DNA of 33,615 nt from an uncultured Pelagibacteraceae bacterium. GTDB lineage: Bacteria > Pseudomonadota > Alphaproteobacteria > Pelagibacterales > Pelagibacteraceae. The stretch is taken from assembly GCA_902581775.1 (NCBI GenBank), contig CACHPJ010000011.1, forward strand, positions 1 to 33,615. Direction: 5' to 3'. The notes under the pieces are model-generated. The model searched no databases, had not been told where the DNA came from, and saw nothing but the letters and a program-made list of their open reading frames with translations. How positions within the stretch are numbered: position 1 is the first letter of the stretch; the number at the start of each line of letters is the position of its first letter. Below are positions 24,293-33,615 of this stretch, one piece after another. The position numbers and the translations under genes are program-made.

Positions 24293-24910
24293 TTAAACAG
24301 GATCAGAGGTTCCAGCAGATACGATAAATTTAGAAGCTTGTTCAAAGGAAATATCTAAAAATATTAAATCATTCTTTGGAACCATTAATAAAAAGCCACT
24401 TGTTGGATTGGGTGTTGTAGGTACAAAAACATTAACCAAATTTTTATCAGTTTTTTTGCTCATTGAACTATTATTTTCTTTTGTAACAAAACCTACTACC
24501 CAAACATCTTTTCTTGGATATTCAAGCAAAACAACACTTTTTTTCTTATCACCATCACTATCTGTAAATGATTCTGTCATTTGTCCAATTGCTGAATAAA
24601 TTGTTCTAAGAATAGGTATTTTTTTTAATAAAGAATTTAATAATTCAATTACTTTTTTTCCCAAAAAAGATAAAGATAACCATCCGATAATCGTAATAAA
24701 TATAACTGATATTAAAATTTCTAATCCTGGAATATCTATCGGCAAATAATGGTTAGGGTTTATTTCTTTTGGTATAATCTTTGTTGATATTTTAACTATA
24801 AAAACCGTTAAGTATAAAGTGATTGCTAGAGGTATTAATACAACAGCCCCAGCAAAAAAATAATTCCTAATTCTTGAAAATAATGATTTTTTTGTTTTTT
24901 TTACTGACAT
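24293..24910 (-). CDS. DUF502 family membrane protein
   Basis: A 205-aa DUF502 protein. Two N-terminal membrane helices (about 15-38 and 58-82) are followed by a soluble domain with the family motifs IPILRTIYSAIGQ, VVLLEYPRKDVWVVGFVT, VFVPTTPNPTSGFLLMVP and a C-terminal GTSDP. Family function is unknown; it is widespread in proteobacteria and in the LCV1-like proteins of plants. It is a stand-alone gene facing the M48 protease gene across 85 bp. A 78-bp gap with no gene separates it from the GIY-YIG gene, so it is likely the first conserved chromosomal gene beyond the glycan cassette. Confidence 0.9.
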   Translation of the reverse strand: MSVKKTKKSLFSRIRNYFFAGAVVLIPLAITLYLTVFIVKISTKIIPKEINPNHYLPIDIPGLEILISVIFITIIGWLSLSFLGKKVIELLNSLLKKIPILRTIYSAIGQMTESFTDSDGDKKKSVVLLEYPRKDVWVVGFVTKENNSSMSKKTDKNLVNVFVPTTPNPTSGFLLMVPKNDLIFLDISFEQASKFIVSAGTSDPV

Positions 24911-24995
24911 TAGTTATAACTTGAATATATTATAAATATTAAGATTAATATAAAAATTGCAATTAATAATTTATTATTTAAAATCATGAATCTAA

Positions 24996-25832
24996 ATGAA
25001 ATATATCATAAATAGAAGAAAATTTCTTGGTTTAATTGGATGCGGTTGTTATAGTCTTTTCTTGCCCTCATGTTCAACCGTGCCAATCACGGAAAGAAAA
25101 CAATTAACATTAGTTTCCGAAGCAAGAATAAATTTACAAGCTAGTGCTGCTTATGAAAAATTTAAATCAACAAATAAACTTATTAATACTGGCATCCAAA
25201 TTAAAGAAATAAGAAACATCGGTAAACGTATGGAAAATGCGGTATCAGCTTTTTTTCAAAAACAAAACGAGCCTGACCCAACAAGTAATTTTGAATGGGA
25301 ATATGTTTTAGTTGATAACGATAAGATTAAAAATGCCTGGTGTATGCCGGGAGGTAAGATAGCTGTTTATACAGGTATATTAAAAGTCACTAAAAATAAA
25401 AATGCTTTGGCGGCTGTAATGGGTCATGAAATAGCACATGCTGTAGCAAAACATTCTGTTGAAAGAATGAGTCATGCCATGACTTTAAATTTAGGTACTT
25501 CAATTGCAGATATTTTTCTTGGTGGCGCAATAAATAGAACTCGAAACACTGTTGGGCAAAATACCGGTCTTGATATTTTTCAGTTGGGTGTCATGAACCC
25601 CTTCGGACGTAAACAAGAAACTGAAGCTGATTATCTTGGTCTTATTTTTGCTTCTTTGTCTGCATTTGATATAAGAGAGTCTATTAATCTTTGGAAAAGA
25701 ATGTCTGAAAGTAAAAAAGGAAAAGAAATTCCACAGTTTATGAGCACACACCCTTCTAGTAAAAAAAGAATAGAAAACTTACAAACTTGGGTCAAGGAAG
25801 TTATGATTAAATACCCACCGATAAAAACATAA
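24996..25832 (+). CDS. M48-family metalloprotease, Tat-type lipoprotein
   Basis: A 278-aa zinc protease of the YcaL/LoiP/BepA-related M48 group that degrades misfolded envelope proteins. The zinc motif is H144-E145-IA-H148, with the third ligand Glu in QETEADYLG. The N-terminus carries a twin-arginine motif NRRKFLGL and a short hydrophobic stretch that ends in the lipobox LPSC (C26), suggesting export by Tat and lipid attachment. The alternative ATG at 24986 is out of frame. No TPR domain is present, so it is the short form. The gene is transcribed alone, toward the reverse tRNA-Lys gene. Confidence 0.9.
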   Translation: MKYIINRRKFLGLIGCGCYSLFLPSCSTVPITERKQLTLVSEARINLQASAAYEKFKSTNKLINTGIQIKEIRNIGKRMENAVSAFFQKQNEPDPTSNFEWEYVLVDNDKIKNAWCMPGGKIAVYTGILKVTKNKNALAAVMGHEIAHAVAKHSVERMSHAMTLNLGTSIADIFLGGAINRTRNTVGQNTGLDIFQLGVMNPFGRKQETEADYLGLIFASLSAFDIRESINLWKRMSESKKGKEIPQFMSTHPSSKKRIENLQTWVKEVMIKYPPIKT

Positions 25833-25839
25833 GTTTTAT

Positions 25840-25915
25840 TGGTGAGCCCTGATGGACTCGAACCATCGACACCCTCCTTAAAAGGGAGGTGCTCTACCAA
25901 CTGAGCTAAGGGCCC
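25840..25915 (-). tRNA. tRNA-Lys (anticodon TTT)
   Basis: A 76-nt cloverleaf on the reverse strand. GGGCCCT pairs with AGGGCTC (one G-U), followed by A and an encoded CCA. The D arm is GCTC/GAGC. The anticodon stem CCTCC/GGAGG encloses the loop CTTTTAA, and the T arm GATGG/CCATC carries TTCGAGT. It lies between the convergent M48 gene (7 bp away) and the tgt 3' end (42 bp upstream). A TATAAA motif about 14 bp before the 5' end could be its own -10 box. Confidence 0.98.
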
Positions 25916-25957
25916 TAAGAGGACATACTTTTATAATTAATTGTCACAAAATTCAAA

Positions 25958-27082
25958 TCAATTTTTTTCAAATATACTCATATACTTTTTATAAAAAATA
26001 TTAAAATTACCGTTTTTAATTTCTTTTCTTATTTTGATCATAAACTGTTGATAAAAGTAAATATTATGCAATGAAATAAGCATCGATGCCAACATTTCAT
26101 TAGATTTAATCAAGTGGTGCAAGTAACTTTTAGAATAACAATTAAGGTTCCTGATGTGGCAATTTTTATCAATAGGACTTTTGTCATATTTGAATTTAGA
26201 GTTCCTTAAATTAAGTTTTCCTTCCCAAGTATATGCCAAACCGGTTCTTCCAGATCTGGTCGGTAAAACGCAGTCGAACATATCAATTCCATATTTAATT
26301 GCCCCAAGCAAATCTGCGGGTGTACCAACCCCCATCAAATATCTAGGCTTATTTTTTGGCATATATTTGACAGTGGCACTCAATATATTAAACATTTGAG
26401 ACTGTGTTTCTCCAACAGCAAGACCACCCATAGCGTAACCTTGAAAATCTATTTCTTTCAACCTCTCTAAAGATTCAATTCTCAAATCTTTATACAAACC
26501 TCCCTGAATAATACCAAATAACGCTTTTTTTTTATTATTACCAAATTCAATTTTACATCTCTTGGCCCAATATAAAGAGGTGTCTAATGATTTTTTTAAT
26601 AAATTTTTATCATTAGTTAGTTTCGGACAGTCATCTAAAACCATTAATATATCAGAATTAATTTTTTTTTGGATTTGAATGCTTTTTTCAGGACTTAAAA
26701 TAATTTTTTTTCCATCTAGATGAGATTTAAAAACTGCTCCAATTTTTCTATCAATTTTATTATATTTTGAAAGAGACATTATTTGGTAACCACCAGAATC
26801 AGTCAAAATAGGTTTTTTCCAATTCATAAATTTATGAAGACCTCCAAATTTTGAAATAATTTCAGTTCCAGGTCTAAGTAAAAGGTGGTAAGTATTCCCT
26901 AAAATTATTTCAGATTTTGTTTTTAATAAGTCATCTGTAAAAATACCTTTCAGAGTTCCTTGTGTTCCAACAGGCATAAATGCAGGAGTGTTTATAGAAC
27001 CTTTGGATGTAGTAATTTTACCAACTCGTGCTTCATTATCTTCAGCTTTTAACTTGAAAGAGAAATTTGACTCTGACATCAA
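25958..27082 (-). CDS. tgt: Queuine/preQ1 tRNA-ribosyltransferase Tgt with altered zinc site
   Basis: tRNA-guanine transglycosylase, 374 aa, which swaps guanine-34 for preQ1 in GUN-anticodon tRNAs. The TIM-barrel signatures are present: TDSGGYQ with the catalytic Asp (Phe to Tyr after GG), LDDCPKL, GGLAVGE, LMGVGTPADLL and FDCVLPTR with the nucleophile. The Val in GGLAVGE is the bacterial preQ1 type. The zinc site is unusual: of the canonical three cysteines only C308 remains; the next two positions are I310 and L313, with C315 nearby and the His ligand H339 kept. It is 1 bp behind the cyclophilin gene; queA, often placed between them in alphaproteobacteria, is absent here. Confidence 0.95.
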   Translation of the reverse strand: MMSESNFSFKLKAEDNEARVGKITTSKGSINTPAFMPVGTQGTLKGIFTDDLLKTKSEIILGNTYHLLLRPGTEIISKFGGLHKFMNWKKPILTDSGGYQIMSLSKYNKIDRKIGAVFKSHLDGKKIILSPEKSIQIQKKINSDILMVLDDCPKLTNDKNLLKKSLDTSLYWAKRCKIEFGNNKKKALFGIIQGGLYKDLRIESLERLKEIDFQGYAMGGLAVGETQSQMFNILSATVKYMPKNKPRYLMGVGTPADLLGAIKYGIDMFDCVLPTRSGRTGLAYTWEGKLNLRNSKFKYDKSPIDKNCHIRNLNCYSKSYLHHLIKSNEMLASMLISLHNIYFYQQFMIKIRKEIKNGNFNIFYKKYMSIFEKN

Positions 27083-27083
27083 A

Positions 27084-27638
27084 TTATTTTGATCTTATAG
27101 TAAGAATTTTATCTGGGTCAGTTACGGAACCGTTTGGTCCATCCCCTTTTTTAATTTTATCTATTAAATCCATACCCTTTATAACTTTACCAAATGCTGT
27201 GTATTGACGATCTAAGTGAGGAGATGACTCAAAACAAATAAAAAATTGACTATTTGCGCTATTAGGATCTGAAGATCTTGCAGCTGATAATATACCTCTA
27301 GTATGTGCCACATCAGAAAATTCTGCTTTTAAATTAGGCAAATCGGATCCACCTGTCCCAGCAATATTCAAATCATATTCAGGTGAATTAGAATTTCCAA
27401 ACTTAACATCTCCTGATTGCGCCATAAAACCAGGTATAACTCTATGAAAAACAACGCCGTCATATTTACCTTCATCGGACAAAGTTTTAAATCTTTTTAC
27501 GTGATTTGGTGCGATATCTTCAAATAATTCGATTTCAACAATCCCATTTTTTAACTTCATTATCATAATGTTTTCTCCTGAATAAACTTTTGTACTAAAT
27601 AATAATATCAAAAAAATACAATAAAATATTTTTTTCAT
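27084..27638 (-). CDS. Periplasmic cyclophilin-type peptidyl-prolyl isomerase
   Basis: A 184-aa cyclophilin that catalyses cis-trans isomerisation of prolyl bonds during protein folding. Core motifs are VVFHRVIPGFMAQSGD, with the catalytic Arg and Phe, and SQFFICFESSPHLDRQYTAFGKV, the Leu/Tyr-type variant where human cyclophilin has Trp. A signal peptide is evident: MKK, a hydrophobic stretch FYCIFLILLFST and a likely cleavage after VYSG. The start overlaps the end of coaD (ATAATG region), placing it in a gyrA-coaD-cyclophilin-tgt operon conserved in alphaproteobacteria. Confidence 0.93.
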   Translation of the reverse strand: MKKIFYCIFLILLFSTKVYSGENIMIMKLKNGIVEIELFEDIAPNHVKRFKTLSDEGKYDGVVFHRVIPGFMAQSGDVKFGNSNSPEYDLNIAGTGGSDLPNLKAEFSDVAHTRGILSAARSSDPNSANSQFFICFESSPHLDRQYTAFGKVIKGMDLIDKIKKGDGPNGSVTDPDKILTIRSK

Positions 27639-28126
27639 TATATTCTCTTTTTTAAATATTTAATTACTGATTTTGTCAAGAATTTACTTACATTGCCATC
27701 TAATTTAGAGATTTCTTTTACAAATTTTGAAGATATTATTTGATTTTCAACATCGGACATTAAAAAAATTGTTTCAATTTTATTATTCAATTTTTTGTTC
27801 ATACCTGCTAATTGAAATTCATACTCAAAATCTGACACTGCCCTTAATCCTCTAATTATTACTTCAGCTTTATACTTTTTGCACAAATCAATGGTTAATG
27901 TGTTAAATGGTACAATTTTTATTTTACTCATATTTAATTTTAAGTCTTTGAATAATGATAACTTGATCATATCTATTCGTTCATCTATCGGAAAAAAATA
28001 ATCTTTATTTGAGTTGTCTGTCGTAGCAATTATTAATCTATCTACTATTTTTAATGATTTTTTTATAACATCAATATGACCTAAAGTTATTGGATCAAAA
28101 GTTCCTGGATAAATTGCTGTTCTCAT
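27638..28126 (-). CDS. coaD: Phosphopantetheine adenylyltransferase
   Basis: Cytoplasmic enzyme of coenzyme A synthesis that makes dephospho-CoA from 4'-phosphopantetheine and ATP. The 162-aa length is typical. The nucleotidyltransferase motif is YPGTFDPITLGHIDVI with the T/HxGH-type His, then VIIRGLRAVSDFEYEFQLAGMN, and the ISSKFVKEI motif near the C-terminus (family ISSTxVRE). Its start shares a base with the gyrA stop and its stop with the cyclophilin start, so it is tightly coupled in the operon. Confidence 0.97.
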   Translation of the reverse strand: MRTAIYPGTFDPITLGHIDVIKKSLKIVDRLIIATTDNSNKDYFFPIDERIDMIKLSLFKDLKLNMSKIKIVPFNTLTIDLCKKYKAEVIIRGLRAVSDFEYEFQLAGMNKKLNNKIETIFLMSDVENQIISSKFVKEISKLDGNVSKFLTKSVIKYLKKRI

Positions 28127-30702
28127 TATTCAATATTATTTTCAATTTTAATTACAGAAGCAACTTTTTCACTTCCAGATAATTTTTTAATTCTTACACC
28201 CTGAGTATTTCTTCCAGCAACACGAATTTCTCTGACCGCACATCTCATTATACTTCCTTTATCAGTAGATAATATTATTTCATCTGACTCATTGACAACT
28301 AAAGTAGAAGCCACATCACCGTTTCTTTCTGAGTTTATAATTCCTATTATGCCTTTTCCACCTCGATTTGTTACTCTATAATCCATAAAAGAGGATCTTT
28401 TTCCATATCCGTTTTCCGTAACAGATAATATAAATTTATTTATACCGTTTTTAATTTTTTCATTTTTTTTAATTATTTTTTGATCGATTTTTGAATTATC
28501 TAGAACTGATAAAGAAATGACTTTATCATTACCATTTAAAGTTATACCTTTTATACCTTTTGATGATCTTCCTTTGAATAACCGTAATTTTTTTGACATA
28601 AATCTTATACATTTACCTTTTTTAGTACCTAAAAGAATATCTTGATCATCTTTGCAAATTTTAACACCCACGATTTTGTCATTTTCTTCTAATTTCATAG
28701 CTATTTTACCACTTAAACTAATATTGTTAAAATCTTCAAGTGAGTTTTTTCGAACATTTCCATTTGCTGTAACAAAAATAACCATTAATTTTTTCCACTC
28801 ATTCTCATCTTCGGGCAAAGGCATGATTGAACTAATAGAATGATGACTTTTTAAAGGTAAGAGATTAAAAATTGACTTACCTTTTGAAACTGTTGTTCCT
28901 TCAGGTATTTTATAGGCTTTTATTTTGTAAACCAAACCTTGGGTTGAAAAAAATAAAACGGGAGTATGAGTATTCGCAGTAAAGATTTGTATTACAAAAT
29001 CCTCTTCTCGAGTTACTATTCCTTTTTTTCCTTTGCCACCTCTTTTTTGTGATTTTAAAGAAGTAAGAGGACTACGTTTAATGTAACCTTGATTAGTAAT
29101 ATTGATTACAACAGACTCTTTTTGAATAGTTTCCTCAATATTATAATTTAAAACTGCATCTATAATTTTTGTTCTTCTTGGTACGGAGTATTTGTCTTTA
29201 ATATTTAAAAGTTCAGACTTTATTAAATTGTTAAGTTCCTTTTTTGAATTTAATATTTTGTTGTATTCCATAATGAGTTTTGAAAGTTTATCAATCTCAT
29301 TTTGTATTTCGCTTATTCCAAAAGCAGTTAATCTTTGTAGTTTTAAATCTAAAATTGCCTCAACTTGAGTCTTGGAAAGTTGATAAGAGGTTATATTTTT
29401 CTTTTTTTCAATAAGACTAATCATCTTATTGCTTTTTTTTATCTTCCATTTCTTTGATAACAAATTATTTTTTGCATTATCAGCATTTTTTGAATTTTTA
29501 ATTATTTTAACTATTTCATCTATATTTTCTACTGCTACAGCTATACCTAATAAAATGTTTGCCCTAGTTTCTGCTTTTTTTAAATCAAATTTTATTCTTT
29601 GGGTTAAAGTAAATTCTCTAAATTTTAAAAATTCAAATAAAAATTCTTTAAGATTCAATATTTTTGGTTTATTTTCTACTATTGCCAAAGTATTAAAACC
29701 GAAAGAGCTTTCAATGTTTGTTAATTTATAAAGTTGACGTCTAATAGTTTCTGGTTCAACGGCTTTTCTTAATTCAATAACAACTCTTATACCATCTCTG
29801 TTTGACTCATCTCTAATATCACGAACCCCCTCAAGCTTTTTATCTCTTGCTAGTTGAGCTATTCTCTCAATAAGTAGTGATTTATTAATTTGATATGGAA
29901 TGGATTTGATAATTAAATTATCTCTTCCACTTTTTTTTTCCTCGAACTCTATCTCCCCTCTTATCTTAAAAGACCCCCTTCCTTTGTTATAACCTTGTTT
30001 GATTATATCTTTTCCAATAATTATTCCTCCAGTTGGAAAATCGGGACCTGGTACATGTTTCATTAATTGAGAAATGGTAATATCTTTATTTTCAATAAAA
30101 GCTATAGTGGCATTTATAACTTCACCTAAATTATGTGGCGGTATACTTGTGGCCATTCCTACAGCAATACCTCCTGCTCCATTAACTAATAGGTTCGGAT
30201 ATTGTGATGGTAGAACAGTGGGTTCCTTTTCAGTTTCATCATAATTATTTCTATAAGAAACGGTATTTTTTTCCAAATCTTCGGTTAAATGTTTTGCAAT
30301 CTTTGCTAATTTAGTTTCTGTATATCGCATTGCTGCAGGAGGATCACCATCGATTGAACCAAAATTGCCTTGGCCACTTATCAAAGGTAAGCTCATTGAG
30401 AAATCTTGAACTAGTCTTACTAAAGCATCATACACAGATTGATCTCCATGCGGATGGTATTTACCTATCACGTCACCTACTATTCTCGCAGATTTTCTGA
30501 ATGATTTCGACCAGTCGTACCCACCTTTGTACATAGCATATATAATTCTTCTATGTACGGGTTTTAAACCATCTCTAACATCTGGTAATGCTCTACTTAC
30601 TATAACGCTCATTGCGTAAGATAGATAAGATGAGCTCATCTCATCCTGGACAAAAATTTGTTTATATGAATTATTTGAGTTTTGAATATTTATTTTTTCC
30701 AT
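28126..30702 (-). CDS. gyrA: DNA gyrase subunit A
   Basis: Type IIA topoisomerase subunit that, with GyrB, introduces negative supercoils. The 858-aa protein has the winged-helix/tower DNA-breakage domain with the catalytic Tyr in AAMRYTET, the coiled-coil region, and a C-terminal beta-pinwheel domain. The GyrA box is present as QKRGGKG, which separates it from ParC. The quinolone-determining segment reads [11 protein letters not shown]88 replaces the Ser at E. coli position 83, while the Asp at position 87 is kept (D92). The gene lies 5 bp behind ssb and overlaps coaD, so it heads a housekeeping operon on the reverse strand. Confidence 0.98.
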   Translation of the reverse strand: MEKINIQNSNNSYKQIFVQDEMSSSYLSYAMSVIVSRALPDVRDGLKPVHRRIIYAMYKGGYDWSKSFRKSARIVGDVIGKYHPHGDQSVYDALVRLVQDFSMSLPLISGQGNFGSIDGDPPAAMRYTETKLAKIAKHLTEDLEKNTVSYRNNYDETEKEPTVLPSQYPNLLVNGAGGIAVGMATSIPPHNLGEVINATIAFIENKDITISQLMKHVPGPDFPTGGIIIGKDIIKQGYNKGRGSFKIRGEIEFEEKKSGRDNLIIKSIPYQINKSLLIERIAQLARDKKLEGVRDIRDESNRDGIRVVIELRKAVEPETIRRQLYKLTNIESSFGFNTLAIVENKPKILNLKEFLFEFLKFREFTLTQRIKFDLKKAETRANILLGIAVAVENIDEIVKIIKNSKNADNAKNNLLSKKWKIKKSNKMISLIEKKKNITSYQLSKTQVEAILDLKLQRLTAFGISEIQNEIDKLSKLIMEYNKILNSKKELNNLIKSELLNIKDKYSVPRRTKIIDAVLNYNIEETIQKESVVINITNQGYIKRSPLTSLKSQKRGGKGKKGIVTREEDFVIQIFTANTHTPVLFFSTQGLVYKIKAYKIPEGTTVSKGKSIFNLLPLKSHHSISSIMPLPEDENEWKKLMVIFVTANGNVRKNSLEDFNNISLSGKIAMKLEENDKIVGVKICKDDQDILLGTKKGKCIRFMSKKLRLFKGRSSKGIKGITLNGNDKVISLSVLDNSKIDQKIIKKNEKIKNGINKFILSVTENGYGKRSSFMDYRVTNRGGKGIIGIINSERNGDVASTLVVNESDEIILSTDKGSIMRCAVREIRVAGRNTQGVRIKKLSGSEKVASVIKIENNIE

Positions 30703-30707
30703 AATTG

Positions 30708-31166
30708 TTAAAATGGAATTTCATCGTCTAAATCATTTCCAGCTTGATTAATATTTTCATCTGGAAGAGAGCTTTTATTTTCATTTACTAAATTATCTGA
30801 ATTACTTTTATTTCTACCATCAAGCATTGTAAGACTTGAATTATAGCCTTGAAGAACTATTTCTGTCGAATATTTATCTTGTCCAGTTGACTCATCTTTC
30901 CACTTTCTAGTACTTAGTTGACCCTCTATATAAACATTGGCACCTTTTTTTAAATATTGCTGTACAACGTTTATTAAACCCTCATTAAATATTACAACTC
31001 GATGCCATTCAGTTTTTTCTTTTCTTTCTCCACTATTTTTATCCTTCCATGATTGACTTGTTGCCACACTTAATCTTGCGACGTTTTTTCCGTTAACCAT
31101 TTGTTTAATTTCAGGATCAGCTCCTAATCTCCCTATTAATAACACTTTATTTAAACTACCAGCCAT
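30708..31166 (-). CDS. ssb: Single-stranded DNA-binding protein
   Basis: A 152-aa SSB. The OB-fold (about 1-110) has [53 protein letters not shown] and [17 protein letters not shown] disordered Asn/Ser-rich linker leads to the acidic tip DDEIPF, which recruits partner proteins. It is transcribed divergently from uvrA, an arrangement common in proteobacteria, and 5 bp before gyrA. I see no clear alphaproteobacterial LexA site (GTTC-N7-GTTC) in the 100-bp gap to uvrA. Confidence 0.98.
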   Translation of the reverse strand: MAGSLNKVLLIGRLGADPEIKQMVNGKNVARLSVATSQSWKDKNSGERKEKTEWHRVVIFNEGLINVVQQYLKKGANVYIEGQLSTRKWKDESTGQDKYSTEIVLQGYNSSLTMLDGRNKSNSDNLVNENKSSLPDENINQAGNDLDDEIPF

Positions 31167-31266
31167 AAAATTTTAAGAATATATTTTTGATTTTAACTAT
31201 TAAAGCTATTAAATATACCATATTTGATTAATTAATATAAGATTATAATTTTTAAAAACAAAAATA

Positions 31267-33615
31267 ATGTTGAAAAAAATCGTTATAAAAGGGGCTAAAG
31301 AGCACAATTTAAAAAACATATCTTTGGAAATACCCAAGGAAAAGTTAATTGTTATTACCGGACTGTCTGGCTCAGGTAAATCATCTTTAGCTTTCGATAC
31401 GATTTATGCTGAGGGTCAAAGGAGATATGTTGAAAGTTTATCTGCTTATGCTCGTCAATTCTTAGACAAGATGAAAAAACCCAATGTTGAATTTATTGAA
31501 GGATTGAGCCCAGCAATTTCTATTGAACAAAAAAATACATCAAAAAATCCTAGGTCTACAGTTGCAACTGTTACAGAAATTTATGATTATATGAGAGTTT
31601 TATACGCAAGGATTGGAATACCATATTCACCATTTACTGGTAAACCTATTGTTTCTCAATCAGTGACTGACATAGTAACTAAGATTAAAACTTTGCCAAA
31701 AAATAATACAATTTTTCTTTTATCGCCTATTATAAGAGGTAGAAAAGGTGAATACAAAAAAGAAATTTTAAATTATAAAAAAAGAGGTTTTTCGAAAATT
31801 AAAGTAGATGGCAAATATTTAAATATTGATGAATTTCCAAGTTTAAATAAAAAAGTAAAACATGACATTTCTATTATTGTAGACAGAATTGTTATTAATT
31901 CAAATATTGGCAATAGATTAGCTGATAGTGTTGAAACTGCATTAAATTTATCTAATGGCCTTTTAGTTGTAGAATATGAAAACGAAACTTTACCAAAAAA
32001 ATTTAGGAAAAAAGAATCAATTACTTTTTCATCTAAATTTTCTTGCCCAGAAAGTGGTTTTACTATTGAGGAAATAGAGCCAAGACTTTTTTCTTTTAAT
32101 TCACCCTATGGAGCTTGTGAGGAATGTGAAGGGATTGGACATAATTTGAATGTTGATCCAAATTTAGTGGTACCAAATACGAAATTAAGTCTCCAAGATG
32201 GGGCAATATCACCTTGGGCTAAATCAACATCTTTATATTATGCTCAAACATTATCTTCTCTATCAAAACATTATAAATTTTCTATGCAAGTTCCGTGGAA
32301 GAAATTATCAAAAAAAATCCAAGAGATCATTTTATACGGTTCTGACGATGATGAAATTAAATTTTCCTACGATGATGGTTATGATAAATATACTACAACT
32401 AAATCTTTTGAAGGTGTAGTAAATAACTTAGAAAGAAGATTTCTAGAAACTGATAGTGAGTGGAAAAGAGAAGAAATAGCCCAATACCAAAGCGAGTCGA
32501 ATTGTGAAAAATGTAATGGTTTTAGATTAAAAGAGGAAGCACTTTGCGTAAAAATTGATAAATTAAGTATTAGTGAAATCACAAAAAAATCCATAGATGA
32601 AGCTAAAGATTGGTTTGATAGTTTATTAAACAAATTAACTGAGAGAGAGAATAAAATTGCACAACATATTTTAAAGGAAATAAAAGAAAGATTAAATTTT
32701 TTGATCAATGTTGGATTAAATTATTTAACATTATCACGTGAGTCAGGTACATTATCAGGTGGTGAGTCGCAAAGGATTAGATTAGCATCTCAAATTGGTT
32801 CAGGCCTTACAGGAGTATTATATGTTTTGGACGAACCATCGATTGGATTGCACCAAAGAGACAATAAAAAATTAATAAACGCATTAAAAAAATTAAGAGA
32901 TCTTGGAAATACAGTAATAGTTGTTGAACATGATATAGAAACAATGGAAAATTCTGATCATATAATCGATATCGGTCCTGAGGCAGGAATAAATGGCGGA
33001 AAAATTATAGCTGAAGGCGATGTTAAAAAAATTTCTCAAGATAAAAGCAGCATAACTGGTGATTATTTATCTGGTAGAAAATTTATTAGTCTTCCAAAAA
33101 AAAGACGTTTAGCAAAAAATGGAAGATTTATAGAAATTAGTGGTGCAACTGGTAACAATCTGAAAAATGTGAATTTAAAAATTCCGACAGGAACTCTTAC
33201 TTGCATAACTGGTGTTTCTGGAAGTGGTAAGTCAACTTTAGTACTACATACTCTGTATAATGCTTTGAACTTAATGTTAAATAATAATAAATCAAGAAAA
33301 ATACCTAAACCGTTTAAAGGCTTTAAAGGAACAGAATATATCGATAAAGTTATAAATATTGATCAGTCTCCAATAGGAAGAACTCCAAGATCAAATCCGG
33401 CTACCTATACTGGTGCGTTTGGTCCAATAAGAGAGTGGTTCTCGTCATTACCAGAGTCTAAAGCAAGAGGATATAAAGTCGGAAGATATTCTTTTAACGT
33501 TAAAGGAGGCAGATGTGAAACGTGTGAAGGTGATGGTGTTATAACTTATGAAATGCATTTTTTACCTGATGTTTTCATACCTTGTGATTCTTGTAAAGGT
33601 GCAAGATATAATAAG
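31267..33615 (+). CDS. uvrA: Excinuclease ABC subunit UvrA (partial, 3' end missing)
   Basis: The first 783 residues of UvrA, the damage-recognition ATPase of nucleotide excision repair; the frame is open to the window edge, with about 160-180 residues missing. The first Walker A is [14 protein letters not shown] and the second is [11 protein letters not shown]. The ABC signature [12 protein letters not shown] is followed by the Walker [18 protein letters not shown]. The first zinc finger is [10 protein letters not shown]...CEEC, with Ser for the second Cys, which I recall as common in alphaproteobacterial UvrA. The C-terminal zinc finger is complete (CETC...CDSC). Start chosen at the ATG before [16 protein letters not shown]. 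No SOS box is visible upstream. Confidence 0.98.
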   Translation, partial: MLKKIVIKGAKEHNLKNISLEIPKEKLIVITGLSGSGKSSLAFDTIYAEGQRRYVESLSAYARQFLDKMKKPNVEFIEGLSPAISIEQKNTSKNPRSTVATVTEIYDYMRVLYARIGIPYSPFTGKPIVSQSVTDIVTKIKTLPKNNTIFLLSPIIRGRKGEYKKEILNYKKRGFSKIKVDGKYLNIDEFPSLNKKVKHDISIIVDRIVINSNIGNRLADSVETALNLSNGLLVVEYENETLPKKFRKKESITFSSKFSCPESGFTIEEIEPRLFSFNSPYGACEECEGIGHNLNVDPNLVVPNTKLSLQDGAISPWAKSTSLYYAQTLSSLSKHYKFSMQVPWKKLSKKIQEIILYGSDDDEIKFSYDDGYDKYTTTKSFEGVVNNLERRFLETDSEWKREEIAQYQSESNCEKCNGFRLKEEALCVKIDKLSISEITKKSIDEAKDWFDSLLNKLTERENKIAQHILKEIKERLNFLINVGLNYLTLSRESGTLSGGESQRIRLASQIGSGLTGVLYVLDEPSIGLHQRDNKKLINALKKLRDLGNTVIVVEHDIETMENSDHIIDIGPEAGINGGKIIAEGDVKKISQDKSSITGDYLSGRKFISLPKKRRLAKNGRFIEISGATGNNLKNVNLKIPTGTLTCITGVSGSGKSTLVLHTLYNALNLMLNNNKSRKIPKPFKGFKGTEYIDKVINIDQSPIGRTPRSNPATYTGAFGPIREWFSSLPESKARGYKVGRYSFNVKGGRCETCEGDGVITYEMHFLPDVFIPCDSCKGARYNK

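Noticed and set aside
25840-25915. tRNA-Lys as the attachment site of the recombinase at 19256
   Set aside because: I found no duplicated tRNA 3' end near the recombinase, and conserved genes lie between the two.
31167-31266. LexA/SOS operator between ssb and uvrA
   Set aside because: No GTTC-N7-GTTC or CTGT-N8-ACAG-like site is present in the 100-bp gap.
32041-32145. UvrA first zinc finger with Ser for Cys as a novel defect
   Set aside because: I recall the same CPxSGF form in many alphaproteobacterial UvrA proteins, so it is probably lineage-typical.

Overview
The window is a densely packed, very AT-rich bacterial chromosome segment. Small gaps, 1-11 bp gene overlaps, TTG/GTG starts and the gene content point to a marine, low-GC alphaproteobacterium of the SAR11/Pelagibacterales or HIMB59 type. 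The assignment rests on gene order (holB-metG-tatD-MBL hydrolase; gyrA-coaD-cyclophilin-tgt; ssb divergent from uvrA), a UvrA with the alphaproteobacterial form of its first zinc finger, and a DMSP demethylase close to the Pelagibacter type. The lineage call is inference; there is no rRNA in the window.

Layout. (1) 1-6853: housekeeping block. The 3' end of holB, metG, tatD and a PhnP-like metallo-hydrolase run forward. A reverse block nhaA - Fe-S scaffold-like protein - exported glutathione peroxidase converges on them. kdsB and a HAD phosphatase run forward again. (2) 6899-17967: tRNA-Pro(TGG), then ten tightly spaced forward genes that look like one transcription unit: a FadN-type 3-hydroxyacyl-CoA dehydrogenase/enoyl-CoA hydratase, dmdC, dmdB, an OsmC-family protein, a crotonase-fold protein without catalytic glutamates, an alpha/beta hydrolase, dmdA, an NDUFS4-like complex I accessory protein, an SbmA/BacA-like membrane protein and an AEC permease. 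DmdA, DmdB and DmdC supply DMSP -> MMPA -> MMPA-CoA -> MTA-CoA; no canonical DmdD is obvious, and the FadN-type protein is the best hydratase candidate. (3) 17968-20209: a 378-bp gap with unexplained repeats, a reverse trio (54-aa membrane protein, cupin, minimal Ogt), and a lone tyrosine recombinase whose start lies against a long palindrome. (4) 20206-24214: a reverse surface-glycan cassette (GT2, methyltransferase, fused double glycosyltransferase) plus a GIY-YIG protein. (5) 24293-33615: housekeeping again: DUF502 protein, Tat-type M48 lipoprotein protease, tRNA-Lys(TTT), tgt, periplasmic cyclophilin, coaD, gyrA, ssb, and uvrA running off the right edge.

The most interesting parts are the extended DMSP operon with its accessory genes, the Tgt that has lost two of three zinc cysteines with no queA at its usual position, and the recombinase/glycan region with its palindromic control site.
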